A DNA stretch of 64,000 nt. It comes from Polycyclovorans sp. (GTDB lineage Bacteria > Pseudomonadota > Gammaproteobacteria > Nevskiales > Nevskiaceae). The translations under genes and the position numbers were made by a program. Within the stretch, counting starts at the first letter, position 1. Every line of letters starts with the position of its first letter. This document shows positions 10,459-19,163 of this stretch, piece after piece. Location: the NCBI GenBank assembly GCA_002706265.1, contig PAKU01000037.1:62001-126000 (forward strand), in the 5' to 3' direction. Under the pieces are notes generated by a model. It worked only from the letters and a program-made list of their open reading frames with translations. It did no database searches and was not told where the DNA came from.

Positions 10459-10980
10459 ATGCAACGTCGTCATGTGCTGTGCGGTCTTGGGGGGCTGACC
10501 GTGATCGGTGCGGGGTTTCCATGGGCCTGTTCCGTGGCGGCCGGACCGGTGGCCAAGGGGGCCGAGCCACCTTACGATCTGGACGCCGCCGCGTGGAAGA
10601 AGCGTCTGTCGGCAGAGGCCTATGCGGTGCTGTTCGAGCACGATACCGAGCGCCCCGGCTCCAGCCCCCTGGACCGGGAAAAGCGCAAAGGTCAGTTCAT
10701 TTGTGCGGCCTGCTATCTGCCGCTGTTCGACTCGGCCCACAAGTTCGACAGCGGTACCGGTTGGCCCAGTTTCTGGCAGCCGATGGCGGGCAGTGTCGGC
10801 ACGCAGCGCGATTTCAAGCTGGTGCTGCCGCGCACTGAATACCACTGCATACGCTGCAAGGGGCATCAGGGCCACGTCTTCGAGGACGGCCCGGAGCCGA
10901 CGGGTCTGCGCTACTGCAACAATGGCGTGGCACTGCGGTTCGTGCCCCAGGGCGAGGCATTGCCGGAGTGGCAGGCATGA
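10459..10980 (+). CDS. msrB: Exported methionine-R-sulfoxide reductase MsrB
   Basis: Reduces methionine-R-sulfoxide in proteins. Residues 1-~35 (MQRRHVLCGLGGLTVIGAG, then AAG) look like a signal peptide with a twin-Arg pair, so the enzyme is probably periplasmic or membrane-anchored. Two CxxC zinc motifs (CAAC and CIRC), SGTGWPSF and RYCNNGVALRF with the catalytic Cys are present. SGTGW has Thr where many MsrBs have a resolving Cys, so recycling must use another thiol. ATG 10459 follows GGAGGG; the frame is open further upstream but includes the csbD terminator. The stop overlaps the msrA start as ATGA. Confidence 0.95.
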   Translation: MQRRHVLCGLGGLTVIGAGFPWACSVAAGPVAKGAEPPYDLDAAAWKKRLSAEAYAVLFEHDTERPGSSPLDREKRKGQFICAACYLPLFDSAHKFDSGTGWPSFWQPMAGSVGTQRDFKLVLPRTEYHCIRCKGHQGHVFEDGPEPTGLRYCNNGVALRFVPQGEALPEWQA

Positions 10981-11603
10981 GTCCGGCCAATGCACTTAAG
11001 GGGCTGTGGCTTGCCGTCGTGCTGCTCGGCAGCGCACCCCAATCTGGGGCTCAGGAACAACAGGGCGTGGCAGTGCTGGCCGGCGGCTGCTTCTGGTGCA
11101 TCGAACATGACCTGGAAGACCTGCCGGGCGTGACGTCTGTGGTGTCGGGTTACGCCGGCGGTGCGGCGAAAACCGCCAACTACAAGGACGTGTCCAGCGG
11201 CAACACGGGACATCTGGAAGTCGTCGAGGTGCGGTTCAACCCGCAGCACCTCAGTTATGCCGAATTACTGCAGGTGTTCTGGCGCAAGATCGACCCCACC
11301 GACGGGGGCGGACAGTTCTGCGACCGTGGCCCGCAATATCGCCCCGCCATCTTTGCCCTTGACGCAACCCAGGAAAAGATCGCGACGCAGAGCAAGGCCG
11401 CCCTGGAGGCCAGCGGGTGGTTGCCGGGGCCGGTTGCAACCGAAATTTTACCGGCCGCCCCGTTCTACAAAGCCGAAGAAGGGCATCAGGACTACGCCGA
11501 ACGCAACAGCCTGCGGTACAAGTACTACCGGTTCAGTTGCGGGCGCGATGCGCGGGTCGCCAAGGTCTGGGCCAAGGCCCCGCCGCTGACCGCCGCCGAG
11601 TGA
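10977..11603 (+). CDS. msrA: Exported methionine-S-sulfoxide reductase MsrA
   Basis: Reduces methionine-S-sulfoxide, complementing MsrB. The core shows GGCFWCIEHDLEDLPGV with the catalytic Cys in the usual GCFWC setting, then GYAGG and GHLEVVEVRF. The first ~28 residues are a cleavable-looking signal peptide ending SGAQ, so both Msr enzymes act in the envelope as a protein-repair pair. ATG 10977 overlaps the msrB stop (ATGA), arguing for translational coupling; an ATG at 10968 is also in frame. C-terminal Cys in RFSCGRDARV may serve as recycling Cys. Confidence 0.95.
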   Translation: MSPANALKGLWLAVVLLGSAPQSGAQEQQGVAVLAGGCFWCIEHDLEDLPGVTSVVSGYAGGAAKTANYKDVSSGNTGHLEVVEVRFNPQHLSYAELLQVFWRKIDPTDGGGQFCDRGPQYRPAIFALDATQEKIATQSKAALEASGWLPGPVATEILPAAPFYKAEEGHQDYAERNSLRYKYYRFSCGRDARVAKVWAKAPPLTAAE

Positions 11604-11741
11604 GGGCCCGTCAGCACGTGACTCCGGTGTGCGGGATCACGGCGTTGCGCGCCTGAGCCTCAGCCGCGCGGCCTCGGCGCCTGCCGCCGAGTAGAAGGTG
11701 CCAGCAGGGAAGCGTCTTCAGTGACGCGTGCGCGATGCGGC

Positions 11742-12671
11742 TCAGCTGGTCTCGCCACCGACTGAATCGGTCTCTGCATCGCCATCGCTCAAGCCGAACC
11801 AGCTGCCAATGCGGGTGCCGACCCGTGCGAACCAGCCTTGCTCGACCTGGGCCTCACCGAGGTCGGCAGCGGTCGGCAGATTGTTGCCCCGCAGCAGGCG
11901 CTCGGTCGCGATGGCCTGGTCGGTCAGTCCCAAGGTGCGCTGGGCGCGTTCCATCAAGGCCAGTGCCTCGGGCACGGCAGGGGTGCCGGGGTAGGTGGCG
12001 ACAATGTGTTCGGCGCGTTTCGCGGCGGCGAGGTAGGCGTTGCGTTCCATGTAGAAGCGCAGTGCGTGCATCTCATGGGCCGCGATGCGGTTGCGCAAGG
12101 CGATCATCCGCTGGCGGGCATCACCGTTGTAGATGCTGTCGGGATAACGCTGAATGAGCACGGCGTAATCGTCGAAGGCGCGCCGCGCAAAGCCGACGTC
12201 GTCCTGGGTGCTGTCGTAGCCAAGGCTGGTCAAAAAACCTTCTCCGCGACCTTCGTTGATCAGCCCGCGCAGGTATTGCACGTAGTCGTTGGCGGGATGG
12301 CGCGGATGGTCGCGCACGAAGCGATCAGCCGCCGCGATGGCCGTGTCCGGGTTGAAGCTGCGATACAGGGCGTAAATCTGCTCCAGCGCCGCCTGGGTGG
12401 AATAGGCTGAGAACGGGAACTCCCCGATCAGACGTTCGTAGCGCGCCAGCGCGGTGTTGAAATCGCCATTATCGAGCGCCCGGCGTGCAGCCCGATACAA
12501 TTGATCGACCGACAGCCGCTGTTCGCGTTCGCTCAGCGTCTGTTCCCCCAAGCCGCCGATCGGGTTGGACGGCAGGAGGACCGGATCGTCTTGGTCATCT
12601 GGCGTCGAAGCACAGGCACTCATCAGGATGAGCGTTGAAATCACTATTAAGCGTTGCAGGCAGGAAGTCAT
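11742..12671 (-). CDS. bamD: Outer membrane assembly lipoprotein BamD
   Basis: TPR-repeat lipoprotein of the BAM complex that helps fold beta-barrel proteins into the outer membrane. A lipoprotein signal with LILMSAC supplies the lipidated Cys at about residue 20. TPR-like helices follow (LYRAARRALDNGDFNTALARYERLIGEFPFS; AIAAADRFVRDHPRHPANDYVQYLRGL), matching BamD. At 309 residues it is longer than the E. coli protein (~245), mainly through an acidic C-terminal extension. The start at 12671 (MTSCLQRL) is preferred; ATG 12680 and TTG 12710 are in frame. It is divergent from rluD, which starts 49 bases away, a conserved gammaproteobacterial arrangement. Confidence 0.93.
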   Translation of the reverse strand: MTSCLQRLIVISTLILMSACASTPDDQDDPVLLPSNPIGGLGEQTLSEREQRLSVDQLYRAARRALDNGDFNTALARYERLIGEFPFSAYSTQAALEQIYALYRSFNPDTAIAAADRFVRDHPRHPANDYVQYLRGLINEGRGEGFLTSLGYDSTQDDVGFARRAFDDYAVLIQRYPDSIYNGDARQRMIALRNRIAAHEMHALRFYMERNAYLAAAKRAEHIVATYPGTPAVPEALALMERAQRTLGLTDQAIATERLLRGNNLPTAADLGEAQVEQGWFARVGTRIGSWFGLSDGDAETDSVGGETS

Positions 12672-12719
12672 GGAAGCCATCTGGTGTGAGCAGCCGCGGT
12701 CGATCGACAAGTATAGCCA

Positions 12720-13715
12720 ATGACCACGCCTGACCCCGAAGTGACCGTCGATGCCGACGATGACGCACTCAGCGCCGAGGTCACGGCCGAATACGCCGGA
12801 CTGCGACTGGATGTGGTCTGCGCCAAATTGTTCGATCAGTACTCGCGTGCGCGGTTGCAGCAGTGGATCGGCGAGGGCCGGGTGAAGGTGGATGGCGCGG
12901 TGTTGACGCGCTCACGCGAACCGGTGGCCGAGGGCGGCGTGATCGAACTCGATGCCGTGCCACTGCCCGATCACCGGGTATCACCGCAAGACCTGCCGTT
13001 GGAGATCGTGCACGCCGATGCGGACGTGGCGGTGATCTACAAACCGCCCGGACTGACCGTCCATCCGGGCGCCGGTCAGCGTGATGGCACGCTGCAGAAT
13101 GCGCTGCTGCATCACTTTCCCCAGACCAACGCGATTCCGCGTGCCGGCATCGTGCACCGGCTCGACAAGGACACCAGCGGCCTGTTGATGGTTGCCCTCA
13201 CGCTTGAGGCGCACGCGTCGCTGGTGGACCAGCTGGCCGCGCGCAGCGTGCAGCGGGAGTACGACGCCATCACCCAGGGGCCGCTGATCGCCGGCGGCAC
13301 CATCGATGCGCCGATTGGCCGCCACCCGCGTGAACGCACCAAAATGGCGGTGGTGCCGCGGGGCGGTCGCGAGGCGGTGACGCACTACCGCGTTGAGCAG
13401 CACTTCGGGCATCACAGTCACGTGCGCGTGCAGCTGGAGACCGGACGCACCCACCAGATTCGCGTGCACTTCGCGCACATCCGGCATCCGCTGGTGGGAG
13501 ACTTGACCTACGGCGCCCACCGGGTCCGCGGTGGAGGGCTGGACGAGGCCTTGCGCGACCGTCTGGCGGCGTTCGATCGACAGGCGCTGCACGCTCGAAC
13601 GCTGGGCTTCGTTCATCCGCGTTCGGACCAGGATGTGGTCTGGAGCCGCCCGCCGCCCGCAGACATGCAAGGGTTGCTGGCAGCCTTGGTCGAGCTCGAT
13701 CCCCGGGATGAGTGA
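12720..13715 (+). CDS. rluD: 23S rRNA pseudouridine(1911/1915/1917) synthase RluD
   Basis: Isomerises uridines in helix 69 of 23S rRNA. It has an N-terminal S4 RNA-binding domain (about residues 25-85) and an RluA-family catalytic domain with HRLDKDTSG (146-154), in which Asp149 is the catalytic Asp, and LETGRTHQIRVH further on. Length 331 matches RluD (~326). It is divergent from bamD and overlaps pgeF by 8 bases, the classical bamD/rluD-pgeF order, so rluD and pgeF are probably co-translated. Confidence 0.95.
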   Translation: MTTPDPEVTVDADDDALSAEVTAEYAGLRLDVVCAKLFDQYSRARLQQWIGEGRVKVDGAVLTRSREPVAEGGVIELDAVPLPDHRVSPQDLPLEIVHADADVAVIYKPPGLTVHPGAGQRDGTLQNALLHHFPQTNAIPRAGIVHRLDKDTSGLLMVALTLEAHASLVDQLAARSVQREYDAITQGPLIAGGTIDAPIGRHPRERTKMAVVPRGGREAVTHYRVEQHFGHHSHVRVQLETGRTHQIRVHFAHIRHPLVGDLTYGAHRVRGGGLDEALRDRLAAFDRQALHARTLGFVHPRSDQDVVWSRPPPADMQGLLAALVELDPRDE

Positions 13716-14454
13716 GCCGCAGGTGTTGCCAGAATTGTTCTGGCATCCGCCGCTGGCATTGCCGCCCGGCGTACACCTGTGCCAGACCTTGCGGGGCGGT
13801 GACGGCTGGGGCTTCAACCTGGCGACCCATGTGGGCGCCCCTGCCGACGCTGTCGCGCGCAACCGTGCCCGGCTGCAGTCGGCGCAGTCCGGCATACAGC
13901 AGATCCAGTGGCTGGCCCAGGTGCACGGAACCCAGGTCGTGAAGGCACCCGCTTCCGCCCGTGTTGAAGCCGACGCGCTGTGGACGACGCACGATGGCGT
14001 TGCCTGCGCGGTGATGACGGCAGACTGTTTGCCGGTGCTGTTCTGGAGCGATGACGGCACCGTGGTCGCGGCCGTCCACGCCGGTTGGCGGGGGCTGGTG
14101 GCCGGCGTACTCGAAGCGACCGTTTCGCAATTGCCGCTGCCACCCCAGAGGCTCAGCGCTTGGCTGGGCCCGCGCATCGGCCCCTCGGCCTTTGAAGTAG
14201 GGCCCGAGGTGCGCGCCGCGTTTGTCGCGGCCGATGCTGGCGCCGCGGCGGCGTTCAAGCCCTCGTGGCGCGCCGGGCATCACCTGGCCGATCTGGCCGA
14301 GCTGGCGCGGCAGCGATTGACGGGTCTGGGGATCCCCCACATCTGCGACAGCGGGGCCTGCACGGTGAACGACGCATCGCGCTGGTTCTCATTTCGACGC
14401 GAGGGGCGGTGCGGACGAATGGCGAGCCTGATCTGGCGCACTGCAGTGCCTTGA
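13708..14454 (+). CDS. pgeF: Peptidoglycan editing factor PgeF (YfiH, multicopper-oxidoreductase-like fold)
   Basis: A 248-residue YfiH-family protein. In E. coli the family removes wrongly incorporated L-Ser from UDP-MurNAc in peptidoglycan synthesis; homologues have been called laccase or purine nucleoside phosphorylase. Visible landmarks are HGTQVVKAP, ADCLPVLFW, VHAGWRGLVAG and LGPRIGPSAFEVG, including the conserved His/Cys/His metal-site residues. ATG 13708 overlaps the rluD stop. No signal peptide, so cytosolic. Confidence 0.93.
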   Translation: MSEPQVLPELFWHPPLALPPGVHLCQTLRGGDGWGFNLATHVGAPADAVARNRARLQSAQSGIQQIQWLAQVHGTQVVKAPASARVEADALWTTHDGVACAVMTADCLPVLFWSDDGTVVAAVHAGWRGLVAGVLEATVSQLPLPPQRLSAWLGPRIGPSAFEVGPEVRAAFVAADAGAAAAFKPSWRAGHHLADLAELARQRLTGLGIPHICDSGACTVNDASRWFSFRREGRCGRMASLIWRTAVP

Positions 14455-14656
14455 CCGCGGCTGCCGCTCGGTGGCGCGGCGGGCCTTTTGCGCCGGTAAC
14501 CGCCCCTGAGCGGGTTCGAGTCGCCGCCTGTCGCCACGGTCAAGCAATTCGGCGCGCGCCATGCCTACACTGAGGCGCTGCTGCGCGGTCCGCGCGGACG
14601 GTGTCGAGATCAAGACCAGGGCGGAACCACCGCCTCATCTAGCGGGGAGGAACGTG

Positions 14657-15646
14657 ATGAAACGTCGAATCCGATGGCTGATGGTGGCATTCGCCGCCAG
14701 CTGGGCAGCGCCTCCGGCGATGGCGCAGGACGAAGGCGCCGCCCCGATTCGACCGCGTCCGGCCGAGATTCAGCCCCTGGCGCCGCAGTCGCTGCTGCTG
14801 GATGTCATCAACACCGGCCGGCGCCTGGTGGCGGTGGGTGACCGCGGACACATTCTGGTCTCGGCTGACGGGAATCTCTGGGCGCAGGTTGAAGCGCCGG
14901 TGCGCTCGGCGCTGACGGCCGTGCAATTCGCCAAAGGTGGCGAGGCCGGTTGGGCGGTGGGCCACGACGCGGTCATTCTGCGCACGGTAGACGGCGGGGC
15001 GACCTGGTCGTTACAGAATTTCGAGCCCGAGCTGCAGCGGCCGTTTCTTGATCTGCTGGTGCTCGACGCCGACAGCGCGATTGTGGTCGGGTCGTACGGC
15101 ATGATGCGCCGCACCGATGATGGCGGTGCCACCTGGACCCAGGTGGACGCCCCCGAGGTGCTGGAAGACGAATTCCACCTCAACAGCATTACCCGACTCG
15201 ACGACGGCAGCCTGTTCGTTGCCGGCGAGATGGGCCTGTTGGCCATCTCCCCAGATAAAGGCAAGACCTGGATTCGCCTGGAGTCGCCCTACGAAAGCTC
15301 GTTTTTCGGGGCGGTGGGCACCGGCGGACCCGGCGTCATGATCCACGGCCTGCGCGGCACGCTTTACACCAACCGTGACCCGCTCAATCAGCGCGGCGCA
15401 GACGCCTGGCAGCCGATCGAGAATGACAATGTGGCGACCATGTTCGGCAGCGCCCGCCTCGACGATGGCCGCACGGTGATGGTCGGGCTCAATGGCGTGG
15501 TCACCCTCGTTGAGGGCCGGCAGATCCAGCATTTTCGATCGGCGCGTGGCACGCCGCTGTCGGCGGTCATCGGGTTTGGCGACGGCCTGCTTGCCGTTGG
15601 CGAGTCCGGCGTGCAACGTGCGCCGCTGACGCTGTCCGAACGTTGA
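14657..15646 (+). CDS. Exported YCF48/BNR-repeat protein paired with RND transporter
   Basis: A 329-residue protein with a Sec signal peptide (MKRRIRWLMVAFAASWAAPPAMAQ) and a beta-propeller made of BNR/YCF48-like repeats: DRGHILVSADGNLW, DAVILRTVDGGATW, SYGMMRRTDDGGATW, EMGLLAISPDKGKTW. ATG 14657 follows GGGGAGGAA. The next gene, 27 bases on, is a large RND/MMPL transporter; such YCF48-RND pairs recur in Pseudomonas, Marinobacter and relatives, usually with DUF1302/DUF1329 genes, which are absent here. It is probably a periplasmic partner of the transporter; the cargo is unknown. The 202 bases upstream (14455-14656) hold no recognised feature. Confidence 0.88.
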   Translation: MKRRIRWLMVAFAASWAAPPAMAQDEGAAPIRPRPAEIQPLAPQSLLLDVINTGRRLVAVGDRGHILVSADGNLWAQVEAPVRSALTAVQFAKGGEAGWAVGHDAVILRTVDGGATWSLQNFEPELQRPFLDLLVLDADSAIVVGSYGMMRRTDDGGATWTQVDAPEVLEDEFHLNSITRLDDGSLFVAGEMGLLAISPDKGKTWIRLESPYESSFFGAVGTGGPGVMIHGLRGTLYTNRDPLNQRGADAWQPIENDNVATMFGSARLDDGRTVMVGLNGVVTLVEGRQIQHFRSARGTPLSAVIGFGDGLLAVGESGVQRAPLTLSER

Positions 15647-15673
15647 TCCAACGAACCCTTTAGGAGCGGAGCC

Positions 15674-18250
15674 ATGGCAGCGCCATCGACCGTTGAAGCC
15701 GGCAGCCTTCAAGACAAGATCCTCAAGGTCGTCGAGCCCCTGATCTACGGGCCGCGCAAGATCAATCTCGTCATCCTCGTGGCGTTGACCTTGATGTTTG
15801 CCTGGTTCGCCTCGGGCACCCGGGTCGATGCCGGATTCGACAAGTCGATTCCGCTGGATCACCCGTACATGGAGATCTACAAGCACTACGAGGCGGAGTT
15901 CGGCGGCGCCAATACCGTGCTTGTGGCGCTGATCCAGAAAGACGGCAACATCTACAACGAGAAATTTCTCGACAAGCTCAAGGCCGCCACCGACGAAGTG
16001 TTTTTCCTGCCGGGCGTGGACCGTTCGCGGGTGTCGTCGTTGTTCACGCCCGACGTGCGGTTCATCGAGGTGGTCGAAGGCGGATTCAGGGGCGGCAATG
16101 TCATCCCGGCCGAGTATCAGCCGACCCAGGAATACTTCGACATCATTCGCGAGAACGTCGGCAAGGCCGGCATCATCGGTCGCTACACGACGGTGGACCA
16201 GCGCGGCGCGATGATTTTTGCCGAGCTGCTGGAAACCGATCCGGTGACCGGCGAAAAACTTGATTACCGCGCGGTGGCGCAGCAGCTCGAAGAGACCATC
16301 CGCCAGTTCGAGGATGACGAGATCGAGGTGCATATCCTCGGCTTCGCCAAGGTCATCGGCGATGTCACTGATGCGGCGATGGAGGTGGTCCTCTTCTTCT
16401 TCGTCGCGCTGGCGCTGACGTTCATTCTGCTGATTGTCTACCTCGGCAGTTTCAAGCTGTCGTGGCTGCCGTTGGTGTGCTCATTCGTGGCGGTGATCTG
16501 GGAATTCGGCCTGCTCACGCTGACCGGCTTCGGGCTGGACCCCTTCGCGATTCTGGTGCCGTTTCTCATCCTGTCGGTGTCGGTCTCGCACGGTGTGCAG
16601 TACACCAGCAGCTGGGTGTCAGAGCTTGCCACCGGCAAGAACAGCCATGACGCCTCGCTGGAAACCTTCCGGCGTCTGGCCATTCCCGGCACGACCGCGC
16701 TCATCACCGACGCCGCCGGTTTCCTGACCATTGCGCTGATCCCCATCGACGTGATCCGCGAGATGGCGATCAACGCCACTTACGGCATGGTCGCAATCAT
16801 CATCACCAACAAGATCTTGATGCCGATCTGGCTGACCTACATCTCGGTCAGCGACGTCGATGCCTTCCTGCAGAAGCAGGGGGCCCGTGAGGCCGTGCTC
16901 AATCCCGTTTTCCGGGCGATGACCGTGGTGACCCGGCCGCTGCCGGCGGCGATCGTCATTCTGCTGGCTGCATCAGCCTTTGGCTGGGCGTCGTGGAAAG
17001 GCAAGGACATGATCTACGGTGACGCTCAGGCCGGCGTACCCGAACTGCGGCCCGACTCACGCTACAACCAGGACACCGCAGCGGTGGTCGATAATTTCGC
17101 CATCGGCACCGACATTCTCAAGGTGATCGCCGAGACCTCACCCGATGCGTGCATCCGTCACGACGTGATGTCGCAGATCGACCGATTCGCCTGGACCCTG
17201 CAGAACGTCGAGGGCGTGCAGTCTTACGTGTCGTTGCCGTGGGCGGCAAAGCAGGTCACGGCGGCGTTCAATGAGGCCTCGCCCAAGCATCACATTCTGC
17301 CGCGCAACCAGTACGTGATGGTGCAGGCCATCACGCCGATTCCCACCAGCTCGGGACTGTTGAACCCCGATTGCTCGGCAATGGCGGTGTTCCTGTTCAT
17401 GGCCGACCACAAGGCCACGACCATCACGCGCGCCACCGACGCGGTGAAGGACTTCAACGCCCGCAACGCGGCCGAGTATTACGAAGATCACCCCGAGGCC
17501 AACGCCGCCGATTGCGAAGCCCGCACCGCCAAACGCCGCGCGTTCGGCAATCTGCGACTGGAGCTGCGGCGCCTCACCGACAAGATGCGGGCGGGCGGCG
17601 CGACCGATGCCGAGATCGATGCCGATCCAAAGGTGCAATCGCTGCGCGAGGACGAAATTGTCGCCGTCGAAACCTGGAAGAACATGACCACCGACTGCCC
17701 GGTCAATTTCGCGCTGGCCACGGCCAACGTGGGCGTCATGGCCGCCACCAACGAGGTGGTGAAGGACAAGGAAATTCAGGTGGTGCTGTTCGTCTATCTG
17801 GTGATCGTGGTGTTTCTGTTCATTTCGTTCCGCAACCTGGCGGGCGTGCTGTCGATCCTGCTGCCGCTGGTGGTGGTGTCGCAGCTCATTTACGGGTTGA
17901 TGGCGCTAACCGACATCGGCATGAAGGTGGCCACGTTGCCGGTTGCGGCCCTGGCGGTGGGCATTGGGATCGACTACGGGATCTACATCTACTCGACCAT
18001 CGAAGAGTTCGTGCGCAAGGGCAAGAGCCTCACCGAGGCGTATTACGAGACGCTGCGCATGACCGGCAAGCCGGTCATCTTCACTGGCCTCGTACTCACC
18101 GGGTCGGTGTCGACCTGGTTGCTGTCGGGCCTGCAGTTCCAGGCCGACATGGGCGTGCTGCTGATGTTTGCCTTCTTCGCCAACATGCTGGGCGCGATCT
18201 TCGTTTGCCCGGCGATCTGCCGCTACACCATGAAACTCCCGCAGGGGTGA
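15674..18250 (+). CDS. RND-superfamily (MMPL/HAE3-type) transporter
   Basis: An 858-residue inner-membrane transporter with duplicated RND topology: TM1 near residues 33-53, a large periplasmic loop (~55-235), a five-helix block (~236-420), TM7 near 425-450, a second periplasmic loop and a final helix block (~690-850). The sequence resembles MMPL/HAE3 proteins that move lipids or hydrophobic molecules, not tripartite drug-efflux pumps; no membrane-fusion-protein or TolC gene lies nearby. Membrane-helix charges expected for proton relay are seen around DPFAILVPF and GIGIDYGIYIYS. Co-transcribed with the YCF48-like gene. Substrate unknown; hydrocarbons, hopanoids or other lipids are possibilities only. 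Confidence 0.9.
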   Translation: MAAPSTVEAGSLQDKILKVVEPLIYGPRKINLVILVALTLMFAWFASGTRVDAGFDKSIPLDHPYMEIYKHYEAEFGGANTVLVALIQKDGNIYNEKFLDKLKAATDEVFFLPGVDRSRVSSLFTPDVRFIEVVEGGFRGGNVIPAEYQPTQEYFDIIRENVGKAGIIGRYTTVDQRGAMIFAELLETDPVTGEKLDYRAVAQQLEETIRQFEDDEIEVHILGFAKVIGDVTDAAMEVVLFFFVALALTFILLIVYLGSFKLSWLPLVCSFVAVIWEFGLLTLTGFGLDPFAILVPFLILSVSVSHGVQYTSSWVSELATGKNSHDASLETFRRLAIPGTTALITDAAGFLTIALIPIDVIREMAINATYGMVAIIITNKILMPIWLTYISVSDVDAFLQKQGAREAVLNPVFRAMTVVTRPLPAAIVILLAASAFGWASWKGKDMIYGDAQAGVPELRPDSRYNQDTAAVVDNFAIGTDILKVIAETSPDACIRHDVMSQIDRFAWTLQNVEGVQSYVSLPWAAKQVTAAFNEASPKHHILPRNQYVMVQAITPIPTSSGLLNPDCSAMAVFLFMADHKATTITRATDAVKDFNARNAAEYYEDHPEANAADCEARTAKRRAFGNLRLELRRLTDKMRAGGATDAEIDADPKVQSLREDEIVAVETWKNMTTDCPVNFALATANVGVMAATNEVVKDKEIQVVLFVYLVIVVFLFISFRNLAGVLSILLPLVVVSQLIYGLMALTDIGMKVATLPVAALAVGIGIDYGIYIYSTIEEFVRKGKSLTEAYYETLRMTGKPVIFTGLVLTGSVSTWLLSGLQFQADMGVLLMFAFFANMLGAIFVCPAICRYTMKLPQG

Positions 18251-18267
18251 GGGACCGCGCTTGGCGA

Positions 18268-18339
18268 GTGCCGGTGGCACTCGCTGCGGTCCCGAACGCC
18301 CGGCCATGGACGGCCGGGCCGGGGCTGGATCGGGCAGTG
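18268..18339. repeat. 72-bp direct repeat, copy 1
   Basis: First of two 72-bp direct repeats differing at two positions, spaced 113 bases start to start (partner at 18381-18452), in the 346-base gap between the RND gene and cytochrome b561. Each unit holds small inverted repeats (GTGCC/GGCAC and CGGCC/GGCCG), so it can fold into hairpins. No terminal T-tract; not coding in any convincing way. Confidence 0.85.
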
Positions 18340-18380
18340 TGCCTGTGCCATGGATGGCATTGCTGCATGCGCGGCAGCAG

Positions 18381-18452
18381 GTGCCGGTGGCACTCGCTGC
18401 GGTCCCGAACGCCTGGCCATGGACGGCCGGGCCGGGGCTGGATCGGGCGGTG
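18381..18452. repeat. 72-bp direct repeat, copy 2
   Basis: Second copy of the 72-bp unit at 18268-18339. The 41 bases between copies contain another short palindrome (TGCCA/TGGCA). The two copies match at 70 of 72 positions by eye, implying recent duplication or selection. The unit does not show the GTAG head of classical REP elements. Confidence 0.85.
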
Positions 18453-18596
18453 CGATTTTTTGCCTGCCTGAGTTCATCACAGCCCTTGCGGGCCATCTGC
18501 GTGCTCATCGAGCGCCAACAGGGCAAAATCGGGCGCCGAAACTCAATTTATCTGCCCCGTCTTGACAAGGTCGCCGCGCATCAAGAGCCTGCCGTG

Positions 18597-19163
18597 ATGA
18601 TCCCCAACACGCCTCCACAGCCTGCCGCGCCGCGCTATTCGCGCGTGGCGATTGCCTTGCACTGGGCGATCGCGCTGATGATCGTGGGGGCCTTCGCCGC
18701 CGGAACGCTGCTGGAGGACATGGCGTTCTCCCCGTTCAAGCTCAAGCTGATCAGCTGGCATAAATGGACGGGCGTGAGCATCTTCGCGCTGGTGGCGGTG
18801 CGCATCGTCTGGCGCCTGACGCATCGCCCGCCGCCGCTGCCCGCCACCACGCCCGATTGGCAGCGGCGTGCCGCATCGGCGGGGCACTTGGCGCTTTATG
18901 CGCTGATGGTGGTCATCCCGATCAGCGGCTGGCTGTACTCGTCAGCCGCAGGCATCCAGACGGTCTGGCTGGGCGTAGTGCCGCTGCCCGATCTGCTGGA
19001 CCCCCGCGAGGCAACCGCCGATCTGCTCCACGCCGTCCATGGCGGCTTGAACAAAGGGCTGCTGGTGCTGGTGCTGGGGCACGTGGCCGTGGCCCTGCAT
19101 CATCACTACCGCCTGCGCGACGGCCTGCTGAGGCGTATGCGGCCGTACTGGAGTCGCCGATGA
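18597..19163 (+). CDS. Cytochrome b561 (YceJ-like)
   Basis: A 188-residue diheme cytochrome b561 with four membrane helices, of the bacterial YceJ type, which passes electrons across the inner membrane, probably from ubiquinol. Candidate heme His residues occur in IALHWAIALM, ISWHKWTGVSIF, SAGHLALYALMVV and VLGHVAVALHHHY. ATG 18597 is used; GTG 18594 is adjacent. The frame is open back through the 72-bp repeats, but that extension is not conserved-looking. It overlaps the following yceI gene by ATGA, the same partnership as yceJ-yceI in E. coli. Confidence 0.93.
   Translation: MIPNTPPQPAAPRYSRVAIALHWAIALMIVGAFAAGTLLEDMAFSPFKLKLISWHKWTGVSIFALVAVRIVWRLTHRPPPLPATTPDWQRRAASAGHLALYALMVVIPISGWLYSSAAGIQTVWLGVVPLPDLLDPREATADLLHAVHGGLNKGLLVLVLGHVAVALHHHYRLRDGLLRRMRPYWSRR

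Noticed and set aside
18261..18596. N-terminal extension of cytochrome b561 through the 72-bp repeats
   Set aside because: The open frame reflects GC-rich repeats; the extension is Ala/Gly/Arg-rich and unlike the b561 family.
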